Shown here: positions 1 through 12,057 of the stretch, one piece after another | Numbering within the stretch: position 1 is the first letter of the stretch | Layout of the letters: each line of letters starts with the position of its first letter | NCBI GenBank assembly: GCA_016584305.1 | Contig: JACEEZ010003598.1 | Coordinates: 595,001-659,000 of the forward strand | Length of the DNA: 64,000 nucleotides | Reading direction: 5' to 3' | Source of the DNA: Chionoecetes opilio | Lineage: Eukaryota; Arthropoda; Malacostraca; Decapoda; Majidae | Program-made: the position numbers and the translations under genes | Notes under the pieces: model-generated | What the model was told of the DNA's origin: nothing | Seen by the model: the letters and a program-made list of their open reading frames with translations, nothing else | The model's database searches: none

Positions 1-745
1 TAACTACTAAATATTGTCGGATTGAGCTGAAATTTGACATGCAAGTAGTGCTGTCAAAATCAATGGGGGTCTGTGACACAAACCTTTTGCGTAGAACATG
101 CCCTTAATGAGTAATTAGCGTAATTATTTAATTAGTGCTAAATAAACTTCGGTTTTACAATAACAATTTATTTTTCTTATGAAGTCACAAAAGTGATCCT
201 CGTATAGGTTTGCATAATAAATATCAAGGCTAAGCATGCCATTTGTAAATTTACACTTCCGTGTGTTATTGGTTTTAACTTAGTAGGGGCACCTACTTGT
301 TGTTGTTATTTTACCTGCAGATAATTATGAACTAAATTTAGGTCTGTAGACTAGGTATGTTAAAAGCACTTTGAGCTCGCTGCCACGTTCCAGCCGCAAG
401 AACTGAGGTAAAAGCAAAGGGGCCAGAGGCTGGACGCCTATACTTGATGTAAGTTTTCTTTTCTTAGTTGAAGAATATTAAACTTCGCATGTCACTTCAG
501 TACTCCCGTTAATGTCCTCTTCTTTTCTATTGTTTATCTATGTATAGTGTGTGTTATTTTTGCTTTCTATGCCTTCGGATGAAATTTAATTATCATTGTT
601 ATTATTCTTATTACTTCCTCTACAGCGGTAACGTAAACAGGATTGACAATTCTGAACATTTACTGCCTTAACGTATCTACTTTTTAAACCATCTGTGTGC
701 TTAATAACTGTTTGAATAAAAAATACAATTGCAACTTCCCTGGGT
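1..745. other. AT-rich stretch, no gene recognised
   Basis: No coding region, RNA gene or repeat could be supported here. The sequence is AT-rich with short ORFs only, and no protein family is recognisable in either strand. Confidence 0.6.
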
Positions 746-1250
746 GTGCTTATAGATTTTGACGTCACCCTTTGCTTATTTGCTCTTATTCTTTCTCCTC
801 CCTTCTCTTATTCTTTCCTTTTTTCTTTCCCCTTTCCCCTTTCTCTTTCGCATTCCTTTCCCATTTCCCTTTCCTTCTCTTCTCTTCCCTTCTTCGCATC
901 TCCTCTCCTATTCTTCCCTCCTTCTCTTCTCTTCTTCTACTCTTCCGTCATTCGCTTCTCCTCTCCTATTCTTCCCTCCTCCTCTTTTCCTCTCCTTCTC
1001 TTCTCTTCTCCTATTCTTCCCTCCTTCTCTTCTCCTCTCCTTCTCTTCTCTTCTCCTCTTCTTCCCTCCTTCGCTTCTCCTCTCCTATTCTTCCCTCCTC
1101 CTCTTTTCCTCTCCTTCTCTTCTCCTCTCCTTTTCTTCCCTCCTTCTCTTCTCCTCTCATTCCTCCCTCCTTCTCTTCTCCTCTCCTATTCTCCTCTCCT
1201 TCTCTTCTCTTCTACTCTTCCTCCTCCTCCTCCCCTCCTTCACTGTCTTT
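746..1250. repeat. Polypyrimidine tract of TTCTC/CTCC-type units
   Basis: About 500 bases are almost pure C/T on the plus strand, built from short irregular units such as TTCTCTTCTCCTCTCC. The three overlapping Ser/Leu/Phe-rich ORFs are by-products of the absence of purines and are not called as genes. The strand bias could allow triplex (H-DNA) formation, which is inference. Confidence 0.9.
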
Positions 1251-1486
1251 CATTATCATGTCCCCCGTCACCTCCACGCCATTACCTCACCCAAGGTCTA
1301 TAGGATATACACTACAGACCTGTTATACTCTACAGACCTTGGCCTCACCTTCCATGCCAGAGTGCAGCCGCCTGACTCATGGCCTCGAGCTATCAAAACA
1401 ACAACAATAATACAACGAGGAGGGTTACATGCATATACCCTCATATAAAGAGTAATAGAAAAGGTATACATGAGGTAAACACACAC
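1251..1486. other. Unique spacer, no gene recognised
   Basis: A non-repetitive stretch between the pyrimidine tract and the (CA)n tract. A short motif around CTACAGACCT occurs twice near 1312 and 1330. No gene supported. Confidence 0.4.
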
Positions 1487-1493
1487 ACACAAA

Positions 1494-1564
<71 letters not shown>
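1487..1564. repeat. (CA)n microsatellite
   Basis: Nearly pure CA dinucleotide tract of about 75 bases. The Cys/Val ORF on the minus strand and the His/Thr ORF on the plus strand follow from the repeat. Confidence 0.97.
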
Positions 1565-1565
<1 letters not shown>

Positions 1566-1845
1566 CTCTTATCTGGTTATATCTTATCTCAAGGCACTTA
1601 TACCTCCCCCTTTCCCCACACACCCAATTTACCTACCTGACACGCATTGAAACAAAACATTCTTACAACCATCTGTACTGCAAAATCACCCTTAAGTCTT
1701 CCAATTACACAGAAATAAAGAAAATTCGTCATCAATTTTCATCCAACAACACTCTAAACTTAGAAGATAAAAAAAGATGCCGGCAGCCGCAAAGCTCGTT
1801 CATTTTAAAGATAAGCCAGATTGAAGTCTGTAACATTGATTTCGT

Positions 1846-3240
1846 AACATGCATACACCGGCTCGTTATATGTTTTATATCGTAACATGCATACATACTG
1901 ATACACCGGCTCGTTATATGTTTTATCTCGTAACATGCATACATACACCGGCTCGTTATATGTTTTATTTCGTAACATATATACATACACCGGCTCGTTA
2001 TATGTTTGATCTCGTAACATGCATACATACACCGGCTCGCTATACGTTTTATTTCGTAACATGCATGCATACACCGGCTCGTTATACGTTTTATTTCGTA
2101 ACATTCATACATACTGATACACCGGCTCGTTATATGTTTTATTTCGTAACATGCATACATACACCGGCTCGTTATATGTTTTATTTCGTAACATACATAC
2201 ATACACCGGCTCGTTATATGTTTTATCTCGTAACATGCATGCATACACCGGCTCGTTATATGTTTTCTCGTAACATGCATACATACACCGGCTCGCTATA
2301 CGTTTTATCTCGTAACATGCATGCATACACCGGCTCGTTATATGTTTTATTTCGTAACATTCATACATACACCGGCTAGCTATACGCTTTAATTCGTAAC
2401 ATACATACATACACCGGCTCGTTAGACGTTTTATTTCGTAACATACATACACCGGCTCGTTATATGTTTTATCTCGTAACATACATGCATACACCGGCTC
2501 GTTATACGTTTTATTTTGTAACATACATACATACACCGACTCGTTATACGTTTTATCTCGTAACATGCATACATACACCGGCTCGTTATATGTTTTCTCG
2601 TAACATTCATACATACACCGGCTCGCTATACGTTTTATCTCGTAACATGCATGCATACACCGGCTCGTTATATGTTTTCTCGTAACATTCATACATACAC
2701 CGGCTCGCTATACGTTTTATCTCGTAACATGCATGCATACACCAGCTCGTTATATGTTTTATCTCGTAACATTCATGCATACACCGGCTAGCTATACGTT
2801 TTATCTCGTAACATGCATGCATACACCGGCTCGTTATATGTTTTATCTCGTAACATTCATGCATACACCGGCTAGCTATAAGCTTTAATTCGTAACATAC
2901 ATACATACACCGGCTCGTTAGACGTTTTATTTCGTAACATACATACACCGGCTCGTTATACGTTTTATCTCGTAACATACATACATACACCGGCTCGCTA
3001 TACGTTTTATCTCGTAACATACATACATACACCGGCTCGTTATACGTTTTATCTCGTAACATACATACATACACCGGCTCGCTATACGTTTTATCTCGTA
3101 ACATACATACATACACCGGCTCGTTATACGTTTTATTTCGTAACATACATACATACACCGGCTCGCTATACGTTTTATCTCGTAACATGCATACATACAC
3201 CGGCTCGTTATATGTTTTATCTCGTAACATACATACACTG
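1846..3240. repeat. 42-bp minisatellite array (about 33 copies)
   Basis: Direct tandem repeat whose unit contains CACCGGCTCGTTATATG followed by TTTTATCTCGTAACATGCAT. Spacing between ACCGG motifs is mostly 42 bases, with some longer units (an extra ACTGAT) and some shorter ones (missing 2 or 4 bases). Because 42 is divisible by three and the unit has few stops, long ORFs appear on both strands (repeats of HTPARYMFYFVT and of YEIKHITSRCM). Indel variants break every frame, so I do not call a protein. Confidence 0.96.
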
Positions 3241-3589
3241 GTTTTTTATACGTCCGTTAAATGAGGATAAATACACAACGACACTATAGTAATTTACGTA
3301 AAGCGAGGATGAGGTGTACTGAGGGTGAGTTAGAAGTTTATGAACGTGTATAGTGCCATGGTAAGTTGTTATGGTGAGTAATAAGGTGATTGTGAATACC
3401 AATGAGGTTTGTTAAGGTAGGAATGAGTAGGTTCGTGTATGAGGTGTAAATATATATAGTCCTTGATAACTGTGAGGATTGTATTGGTAACTTTATACAA
3501 TGTTTGGTAGTTGTGTTGGTTTGTGTGTTTGCTGTGAACTTTTTTCAAGCAAATGTTATGTGTCTGTAGGTTCGTTTTCTGTCTTTCTC
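3241..3589. other. Spacer, no gene recognised
   Basis: AT-rich sequence between the minisatellite and the (CT)n array. I see no supported gene or repeat in it. Confidence 0.4.
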
Positions 3590-4316
<727 letters not shown>

Positions 4317-5185
4317 CAAAACGCCCACACCACACACACATTACCTGCAGCAGCCTCATAACGTGGATGTGGCGACGGCAGATTCACAACATCCGCCGCA
4401 GGGAACAAAAATCTAACACAAGACACAATCGTCGGCGGGGCCAGACCGAGACTATCTTCTTCAACAGTCACTTCACCGGCAAAGACGTGGCCAGCAGGAG
4501 GAGGAAGGGGAGGGGAAGGCACGGAAGATAAGGTATAGCAGTCGTGTTACACTTTACGGTTCGTGATTACCGTGAAACTTAGCAAGGATTTCGCCTTTAA
4601 GGGATGTACTTACGGGCGCTGCGTTGCTCCCTGTGGTGGGTTTTAGGTTATAAAGGTGATTTTAACTTACTGAATGATGGGATGTATGAACCTTATGGTA
4701 TGTACACTGTGTTGCCAGGGTTGTGTGTGTTAGCCAATGAGGTATGGGTATTCGGGGACTTGCTTCGTTATGATTGGACACAGACTGAGGGGGAAGGAGG
4801 AGGGGAAGGGAGGGGGGGGGAAAGGGGGGGGGAAAGGGGGGGGGAGGGGAGGGAGGGAGGGAGATAGAAAAAAAGCGAGTCTGTTAAAAGGGACTTATAG
4901 ACACCCCAGGGAAAACTGCTTCCCGCCGGCAAGACAGGATAAAGAATAGGAGAAAAAATATTTTGATATAAAAATGATGATGGAATGAAGAGGTGATGAT
5001 ATGAAGTGACATGAGGTGAGGGAATATATAGTACAGAGAGGTTTTACAGGAACTACCTCGTGTTACAGGAACTACCTCGTGTAGGTTTCACGGCCTCTTG
5101 TAGCTTCCTTATTTTCTTATGTTCTTATGTTGTATGCATGTAAATCTCCTTCAAAATACATCACCAGACGGTCTTTTCTTCAGTG
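4317..5185. other. Spacer with GGGGA-rich tract; no gene supported
   Basis: 4330-4540 is GC-richer and could be read as an exon, but has no recognisable domain. 4780-4866 is a G/A tract of GGGGA and GGAGG units. Near 5046-5083 a block containing ACAGGAACTACCTCGTGT is directly duplicated. Confidence 0.4.
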
Positions 5186-5396
5186 AGGCTTCCCCCTTCC
5201 TCTCCTCTCCGTCTCTCTCCCCTTCTCTCTTCCTCTCTCCTCTCCCCTCCCCCTCCCCCTCTTCCCCCTCTCCCCCTCTCTCCTCTCTCTCTTTCTCTTT
5301 TTTTATTTTTTTAAAACGTTATCAAGCATACTAGGGTTTTTAAACAGTAATAATTAAGGCGTAAATGTTCACGATATTTTTTTTCTTTTCTCTCTC

Positions 5397-5442
<46 letters not shown>

Positions 5443-5482
5443 CTCTCTCTCTCTTCTCTCCTCTCTCCCCTCTCTCGGGGTG
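5186..5482. repeat. Pyrimidine-rich and (CT)n tracts
   Basis: Two C/T-rich blocks (about 5190-5310 and 5380-5480) separated by an AT-rich stretch. No gene. Confidence 0.9.
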
Positions 5483-5639
5483 AGGGGCCGAGTGGGTGTT
5501 TTGAGTGGCACGGGTCAATGGCACTCTTTTATAACATCCTTTATGATTAAAAACACTAACAAGTTAAACGTAAAATTTTTGTAAAATATTTTTGGATGAA
5601 GAAAAATTTAAGGGTTTTTATTGTAATATGTTGGGAAGA

Positions 5640-5868
5640 GGAAAAGAAGAAGAGAAAGGGCCCGAAGGGGGGAAGAGAAGGGGAGAGAGGGACGAGGAGG
5701 GGGAAAAAGGGAGAGAGAGAGAGAAGAGGAGAGAGGGGGGAGGAAGGGGGAGAGAGAGAGAGAGAGAGAGAGGAGGAGGGGGAAAGGGGAAAGGGGAAGA
5801 GGAGAGAGAGAGAGAGAGAAGAGAAGAGAGAGAGAGAGAGAGAAGAGAGAGAAGAGGGGAGAAGAGAG

Positions 5869-5916
<48 letters not shown>

Positions 5917-5958
5917 GGGAAGAGAGGAGAGGGGAGGAGAGGAGAGAGGAGAGGGGAG

Positions 5959-6028
<70 letters not shown>

Positions 6029-6053
6029 AGAGAGGGGGGGGGGGGGGGAGGAT
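5640..6053. repeat. (GA)n-rich tract of copy A
   Basis: Purine tract of GA, GGA and GAA units. The long Arg/Glu and Ser/Leu ORFs over it are repeat artefacts. Matching tracts sit at the same position in copies B and C. Confidence 0.95.
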
Positions 6054-7138
6054 GGTATTGAGTACTTTTGATGATGGTCAGAAAAAAAATTATCATTTTT
6101 TTTGGTGGACTGATTCAGAAAAATAAAAGGCGACTCATAAGGCAGCATTGGTATGTATTTAAAAAGGCGTGTTCTTTTTTGCTTTCATCCTAGGGGGAGA
6201 GCCATAGCCCTTTATGGAGACCCATGGGCCTATGGGGAGAACCTTAAAAACCTATGAAATGGTACAAGAGGGATATAAAGCACAGATAATTATTAACGGG
6301 GTGCTTCCTTAAAAATCTACTTTAATATTGTGCGAGTAGAGGACGAGGGAAGGCTATTACGAGCGAGTGCGAAGGCCGCGGTCCTCATCACTCGGATTTT
6401 TCCGGGAAAAGCGGCCGACCCGACCCCCCCCAAACCACGCCCCGACCCGACCCGACCGACCCCCACGTTTTTAGGAGCTTATATCTTTGGAATCCCCCCC
6501 TCCGATAGACAAGCGATCTTCGCCATCTGATGCCCCATTCAATCCCTATTTGTTTTGAATGTTTTTCTCACGTGGGGGGTCGCAGGGGCGCGTGGCGCGT
6601 GCCCGGTAGGGGGTTGTCGCAACTTTATCTTTGCTATAGCTAAAAAGGGCTGTACCGACTATTTAAAATTTTGGGTGTGGGGTTTTTGATACCACACCCC
6701 AGCTGTCAAAAAAAGGTAAAAACTCGGGGTACGCCGCCGTGCGCACGGCAGCGATTTTTTTACGGCTCTCTCGTTCTTCGCCGTTAAGGCGTCTTACAAA
6801 ACACCTGTATCGCTTTTATATCCTGATTTTGAAAAGAGTTTAAAAAAAACGGGAATAGGGAAAACAATGGAAAACAAAGGGAAAAAAAATAGAGAAATAA
6901 AAACTTGGGAGAAGACGAAGAAGAAGAATAGAAATAGAAAAAAAAAGGGGGTGCGCGCTCACCTTGCTGGTTATATCTTTTTGTTGCTTGTTATATTTCT
7001 TATATAATTACGTTTTTTATATTTTCAAAAATTTGTCAAAAAATTTCAAATTTTTGTTTATCAAAACAAACATGGGCCCAATAAACAACACATAAAAGGG
7101 GCGTTCACCACACACACCACACACACACACACACACAC

Positions 7139-7390
7139 GTCCCCGTGGCACAGTTGGTGGGGGCTCGGCATCATTCTGTGGGCCCCGGGGTTCGATCGCC
7201 CCACCCCGCCATTCCCGGGTTTTTCCCTGTGAAATTCAGGCGGTACGTCCCTCTTGATCAAGGGGATGGGGGTGTGTGGGAAGTTCATCACGTAATAATC
7301 GGTAATAATGAGCTCAAGCTCGCACTGTGGGGAAAAAGGGGGATCACGAGCCAAGCGATCGATCGCGTGGACAGACCATGGGTGAATAAT
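7139..7390 (+). mobile_element. tRNA-derived SINE, copy A
   Basis: Carries the RNA polymerase III A box TGGCACAGTTGG (7146-7157) and a B box GTTCGATCG (7190-7198), followed by a tRNA-unrelated body and then (AC)n. Copy C is cleaner; here G and C runs are stretched and the last B-box base differs. Confidence 0.65.
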
Positions 7391-7439
7391 ACACACACAA
7401 CACACACACACACACACACCACACACACACACACTCACC

Positions 7440-7665
7440 TCTCCTCGACGGCGGAAAGGGAGTCCCCCCGGGCCGCTGTGTCCTCGGGGGCGGAGAGCAG
7501 TCCCCCCCCGGTCTCGCTGTCATCCTCGGGGGCAGAGGGGGATGCCCCCCGACTCGCTGTCATTTCGGGGGCAGAGGGGCATCCCCCTCGGGTTTATTCT
7601 TCTCGGGGCAGAGGGGCATGCCCCTCGGTCTCGTGTCGTTCCGGCTCCGAGGAGACCGGGAGACC
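7440..7665. repeat. 42-bp minisatellite of copy A
   Basis: About five copies of a GC-rich 42-base unit with the core GGGGCAGAGGGGCA and CCCCTCGGTCTCGCTGTC. The equivalent array in copy C keeps an open minus-strand frame of acidic 14-residue repeats; here that frame is broken by indels. Confidence 0.8.
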
Positions 7666-7799
7666 CAGGGAGAGCACCTGCCTTCGCCCCCAGGCTGTCA
7701 CCTTGGAGGTGTGTCGCCCCAAGTGTACTTCGTGGGGTCCCCCGTGATGTGTGATCGGGCGGGGCGCGGGGGCGAGGAGACTTGAACCTGAGAAGGGGA

Positions 7800-8160
7800 A
7801 GTACTAGTGTGGATGGAGTTTTAAACATGCATTGTGTCATCTTTTGGGAACCAGGTTTTGTGCCCGCTGGAGGGGTGACAGGTTGGGTTAAAACTAAATA
7901 TTTAGATCTCTTGGAACCGGGGGTGCCCCGTGGGGGACAGTTGGGTTAAAACATAAAATAATGTAATCATCTTGGAACCCCGGGGTCCGCGTGGGGGTGG
8001 TGACAGGTTTTGGGGTTAATACATAATTTTAGATCTCTTGGAACCGGTTGTGCCGCGGGGGGGACAGGTTTTAGTTAATACATAAGTAAAAGTAGATCAT
8101 TTTGGGAAACCCAATTTTTTGGCCCCCGTGGGGGTGACGGTTTTGGGTTAAGGAGTTTTG
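7800..8160. repeat. 66-bp-type minisatellite of copy A
   Basis: Three to four degenerate units with GATCTCTTGGAACC, GTGCCGCGTGG and GTGACAGG. Equivalent to 53,715-53,940 in copy C. Confidence 0.75.
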
Positions 8161-8589
8161 TAAAAAATTCCAAATAAGGGGGATGTTTTTTGCCAAGCGC
8201 TTTTACTCCAACCTGTACTCCCATTTTCAGGGTGCATGAAAGGAAGGTTGATGGTTTGAACGACTCCGCGTCCCCGAGAAAGGGCTGGAAAATGCACACG
8301 AAGATCATGTGCCCGAGGAGAAGTACCGGGAAATCGGGGTTTTTTGGGTTACCCCCCGACCCCCCTCCCCCTGGAGCCAAGGATTGAAGTCAAGGGGTTT
8401 TAACCCCGCCAGGGGGTGCCCCGACAGGGCGTCCCTTGCCGGTCCCAAACCCCGGTAAATGGAGAGGGTTGAGGTTGTGTTTAAGCTCATCCTCGTAAAA
8501 AATTTTTTTACTAAAAACTTGGCCCAGCCCGGGGAAATTTGACGCTTTAGATGACACTTAGTGATCAGGAGGCGATACGCGACCCGCCA

Positions 8590-9810
8590 CCCCTATGACC
8601 ACCCCCCAAAGGGCCTCGAGTGGCGGACGGCCAGGGCCCCGAGACGTCAGCCTCTGGCCCTAACCCCCCCCCGGTGGCGGAGCTGCTCGGGGTAAGGAAG
8701 AAAGCTGAAGCTGGAGCGAGCATTGCTCGTTTTTTCAGACTTGAGAAATGTTTCCCTCAAATAAGAGGAAGCAAAGAAAATCAATCCGTGCATTGATTAA
8801 ACGCAGAAGTGAAGGCGAACGAGAACAGGATAAAGGGGCTTAAAGCCAAAGTTGAGCGGAAAGAAGCAAAAAGGAAAAGCTGCCCCCGGGGGACGGGTCC
8901 TGGGAAGAGTCTGAGATCGCAAAAAGATTTCAAGATCATCTCCGGAAATCAAATTTCGACATGGTGTATTGTCCATTTTGTAAACCAGGTTCCCGTCGTA
9001 ACTAGCAAGAAAACACCAGCTGATAGATCCTAAAAGGGCTAAGAAATAGAAGAGGGCGGAAGGCAGAGTGACGGGTGAGAGGCGAGAAGGAAAAAGAAAC
9101 GAGATTTTATTATGGTCTTTTTGGGCCCCCCTGGGGGAGGGAAGAAAGCCCCCGAGGGGCCTCCCGGGGGGCTAGGGGTTTTTTGAAAAGAGTCTGGCAA
9201 GAGGACGCAGACAGCCCTCAGCTGGACGGGGAGCACTGCCTTGGTTCAGACTGCAAAAGTTTTCCCCCAAAACAAGACACCAAAAACATTTTCTTGCGTT
9301 GATTAAGCAGAGATCAGACGAAACGAGAACTAATAGGCGCTCAAAAGCCCAAATTTAGAAGAAAAATGAAAAAACGCTGCCCAGGGGCCGGGGGTCCTGA
9401 GGGCACGTCCGAGATTTTCAAAAAATTTGAAGTCATTTCCGGACTCAATGCGGGATTGTATTGTCGCGTATTGTGAGCAAAAGTTCCGTCAGTTAGGGAC
9501 GAAGAAAAAAAAACCGCTAAAAAATTATAAAATGATGAAAGAAAGAAGAGGCCCCTGAGGGGCGAGCGTGTAGCGGGGCTTAACCCCCCAGCTGGGGCCC
9601 AAGGGGCCGAGCGGGCGGCAAACACTGACCCGCCACCAACAAACCCCCACCAGCAATCAGGTTCCCTTTGATCCGGACCGCCGCGGCCTATTAAGAATCG
9701 GGAAAAATTATTTCAAGATTAATTTAAGAGGGATTGGGGGTATAGACCCGAGGGGGCGACCCCCCGAAACTGATGACGACACGGAGGTCTTCCTAGGACA
9801 TGCAGGGGAT
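8590..9810 (+). pseudogene. ZR reading frame, copy A (frameshifted)
   Basis: Corresponds to the ZR frame of copy C (54,370-55,716). Fragments of the same protein can be read, including the basic helix near 8809 and the run after TTTGATCCGGACC near 9667. Numerous frameshifts interrupt it, many at stretched homopolymers. The amber TAG between the two modules (near 9027) is present as in the other copies. Confidence 0.6.
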
Positions 9811-10194
9811 GGGTGCCCGACGCGGTGCCAAAGGGCCCGAAACGCGGGGGAAGTATATGTGGGGGGGGCGATGACTTCATGAAAAAAAAAACAACACTTT
9901 CGAGTTAGAATCAAGCAAAAACTGCCAAAATACTTACTTGTTATAACAGTCATTGAATGAATGTTGCCACCTGTTGCGGCGAAAACAAGCCAACCATTGC
10001 ACTGAACTATGCGGACACGGCCCAGATTTAAATTTAAAAAGCAATGTCTAATTGTACCGTAGCGTGGGCTTCCCGCCTATTTGTGTCCTGGTCATTACTT
10101 TTAATTTTTCCAAATTGCTTGTCTAATAAATGGGGGCAAACTATTTTCCGAAAAACCGTCTTGAAGAGTGTTAGCTTTCCATAGTTTTTTATTA

Positions 10195-11500
10195 ATGATC
10201 TATTATCAACCCTTAGACCCTATTACTGCAACACTATATTTTCAGATCTATCTACCCAAACCCGTATACCCTATTACTGCAAAACTTATTATACACTGAC
10301 CTTATCTATCAACCCCACTGACCCTATTACTGCAAAAACTATATTATACACGATCTATTTTCAAACCGTATGACCCCATTACTCAACACCTATTATCACT
10401 GATCTATCTACCAACCTGTATGACCCTATTACTGAACACATATTATACAATGATCTATTATCAAATGATGACCCTATTACTGCAACACTATATTATACAC
10501 GGGATCTATCTACAACCTGTATGACCCTATTACTGCAACACTATATTATACACTGATCTATCTACCAACCTGTAGGGACCCTACTCAACACTAATTTCAC
10601 TGATCATTACAACTGAGACCTATACTAACACTATAATACACTGATCTATTATCAAACTGTATGACCTATAAACTGCAACACCATATTATACACTGATCTA
10701 TCTACCAACCTGTATGACCCTATTACTGCAACACTATATTGCACACTGATCTATCTATCAACCTGTATGACCCTATAACTGCAACACTATATTATACACT
10801 GACCTATCTATCAACTTGTATGACCCTATTACTGCAACACTATATTATACACTGATCTATCTATCAACCTGTATGACCCTATTACTGCAACACTATATTA
10901 TACACTGATCTATCTATCAACCTGTATGACCCTATTACTGCAACACTATATTATACACTGATCTATCTATCAACCTGTATGACCCTATTACTGCAACACT
11001 ATATTATACACTGACCTATCTATCAACCTGTATGACCCTATTACTGCAACACTATATTATACACTGATCTATCTATCAACCTGTATGACCCTATTACTGC
11101 AACACTATATTATACACTGACCTATCTATCAACCTGTATGACCCTATTACTGCAACACTATATTATACACTGATCTATCTACCAACCTGTATGACCCTAT
11201 TACTGCAACACCATATTATACACTGATCTATCTACCAACCTGTATGACCCTATTACTGCAACACACTATTATACACTGAGACCTATTATCAAACCTACTG
11301 ACACCTATTACTGCAACACTATATTATACACTGATCTATCTACCAACCTGTATGACCCTATTACTGCAACACTATATTATACACTGATCTATCTATCAAC
11401 CTGTATGACCCTATTACTGCAACACTATATTGCACACTGATCTATCTATCAACCTGTATGACCCTATTACTGCAACACTATATTGCACACTTATCACACT
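10195..11500. repeat. 53-bp satellite array, copy A
   Basis: Tandem repeat of a 53-base unit (CACTGATCTATCTATCAACC, then TGTATGACCCTATTACTGCA, then ACACTATATTATA). About 24 units; the first dozen are irregular with single-base losses, the rest nearly identical. The same array lies downstream of every ZR module. Confidence 0.96.
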
Positions 11501-11504
11501 TATC

Positions 11505-11805
11505 TACACTTATCACACATTTAGAGACGTGTTCTAACCATTCATACAGTCCTCGTAAAGTATTTCCTCCTTGATTCATTCCGTTCACCTTTACAAAAAA
11601 GATAAATTTCTCCCAACATAACAGAAGTCTCGTAAGTAAAGTTTTTCCAACAGAAGCATGACAGATAAGGTAAGTGTATCAATTACGTATATTATATTAT
11701 TCTACTGTACAGGGGGAAAAATGTCAAGGTAAGGATTTTTCTCTTAGTTTCCGTTGAATAGCCACATTTTCTACTTCCAGGAAAAAATGGAGGAAGTTCT
11801 CAAGA
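11505..11805 (+). other. Conserved segment with splice-like signals
   Basis: A non-repetitive segment that follows each 53-bp satellite (here, 13,910-14,225, 27,615-27,945 and inverted at 57,265-57,400). It holds donor-like GATAAGGTAAGTG, acceptor-like TTCTACTGTACAG, then GTCAAGGTAAGG and TTTTCTACTTCCAGG, which would bracket a mini-exon of about 15-20 bases and a downstream exon with AAAATGGAGGAAGTTCTC. Exon status is inference and no protein is recognised. Confidence 0.3.
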
Positions 11806-11813
11806 GCTGTGTG

Positions 11814-11861
<48 letters not shown>

Positions 11862-12050
11862 GTGTGTGTGTGTGTGTGTTGTGTGTTGGTGTGTGTGTGT
11901 TGGGAATGGTGGGTTTGTTGGTTTTGGGGTTTTTATGGGGGTGTTGTGTGGGAAAGCATGTGTGGGGGTTTTGTGCATTATTTTGGGTTTTTTTGGGTGT
12001 GTGAAAATTTGGGTGTTGTTGGTTGTTTTGGGTGTGTGGGCCTGTAATTG
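11806..12050. repeat. (GT)n tract with degraded G/T flank
   Basis: Pure (GT)n decays into G/T-rich sequence. It follows the splice-like segment, as in the other units. Confidence 0.9.
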
Positions 12051-12057
12051 CTGAGAA

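Larger units (their letters stand above)
5490..10190 (+). mobile_element. ZR composite module, copy A (low-quality sequence)
   Basis: This block matches modules B (22,370-27,115) and C (51,690-56,095) in order and content: an opening containing GGTCAATGGCACTC, a (GA)n tract, a short ORF, the tRNA-like SINE, two minisatellites, the ZR reading frames and the flank leading into the 53-bp satellite. Relative to copy C it has many stretched C, G and A runs and small indels. I infer an unpolished copy of the same unit rather than a separate ancient family. Whether the module moves by itself is unknown; the type is a convenience. Confidence 0.75.

Noticed and set aside
746..1448. Long Ser/Leu/Phe-rich ORFs in three overlapping frames
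   Set aside because: They follow from an almost pure C/T tract; all three frames are open and none has domain features.
1732..3238. Long ORFs of repeated HTPARYMFYFVT and YEIKHITSRCM
   Set aside because: They are translations of the 42-bp minisatellite on both strands; unit-length variants break each frame and there is no flanking coding sequence.
5592..6148. Arg/Glu-rich and Ser/Leu-rich ORFs
   Set aside because: Translations of the (GA)n tract.
10195..11500. Array of regular direct repeats resembling a CRISPR
   Set aside because: The units are contiguous 53-base tandem copies without unique spacers, and the context is eukaryotic repeats.
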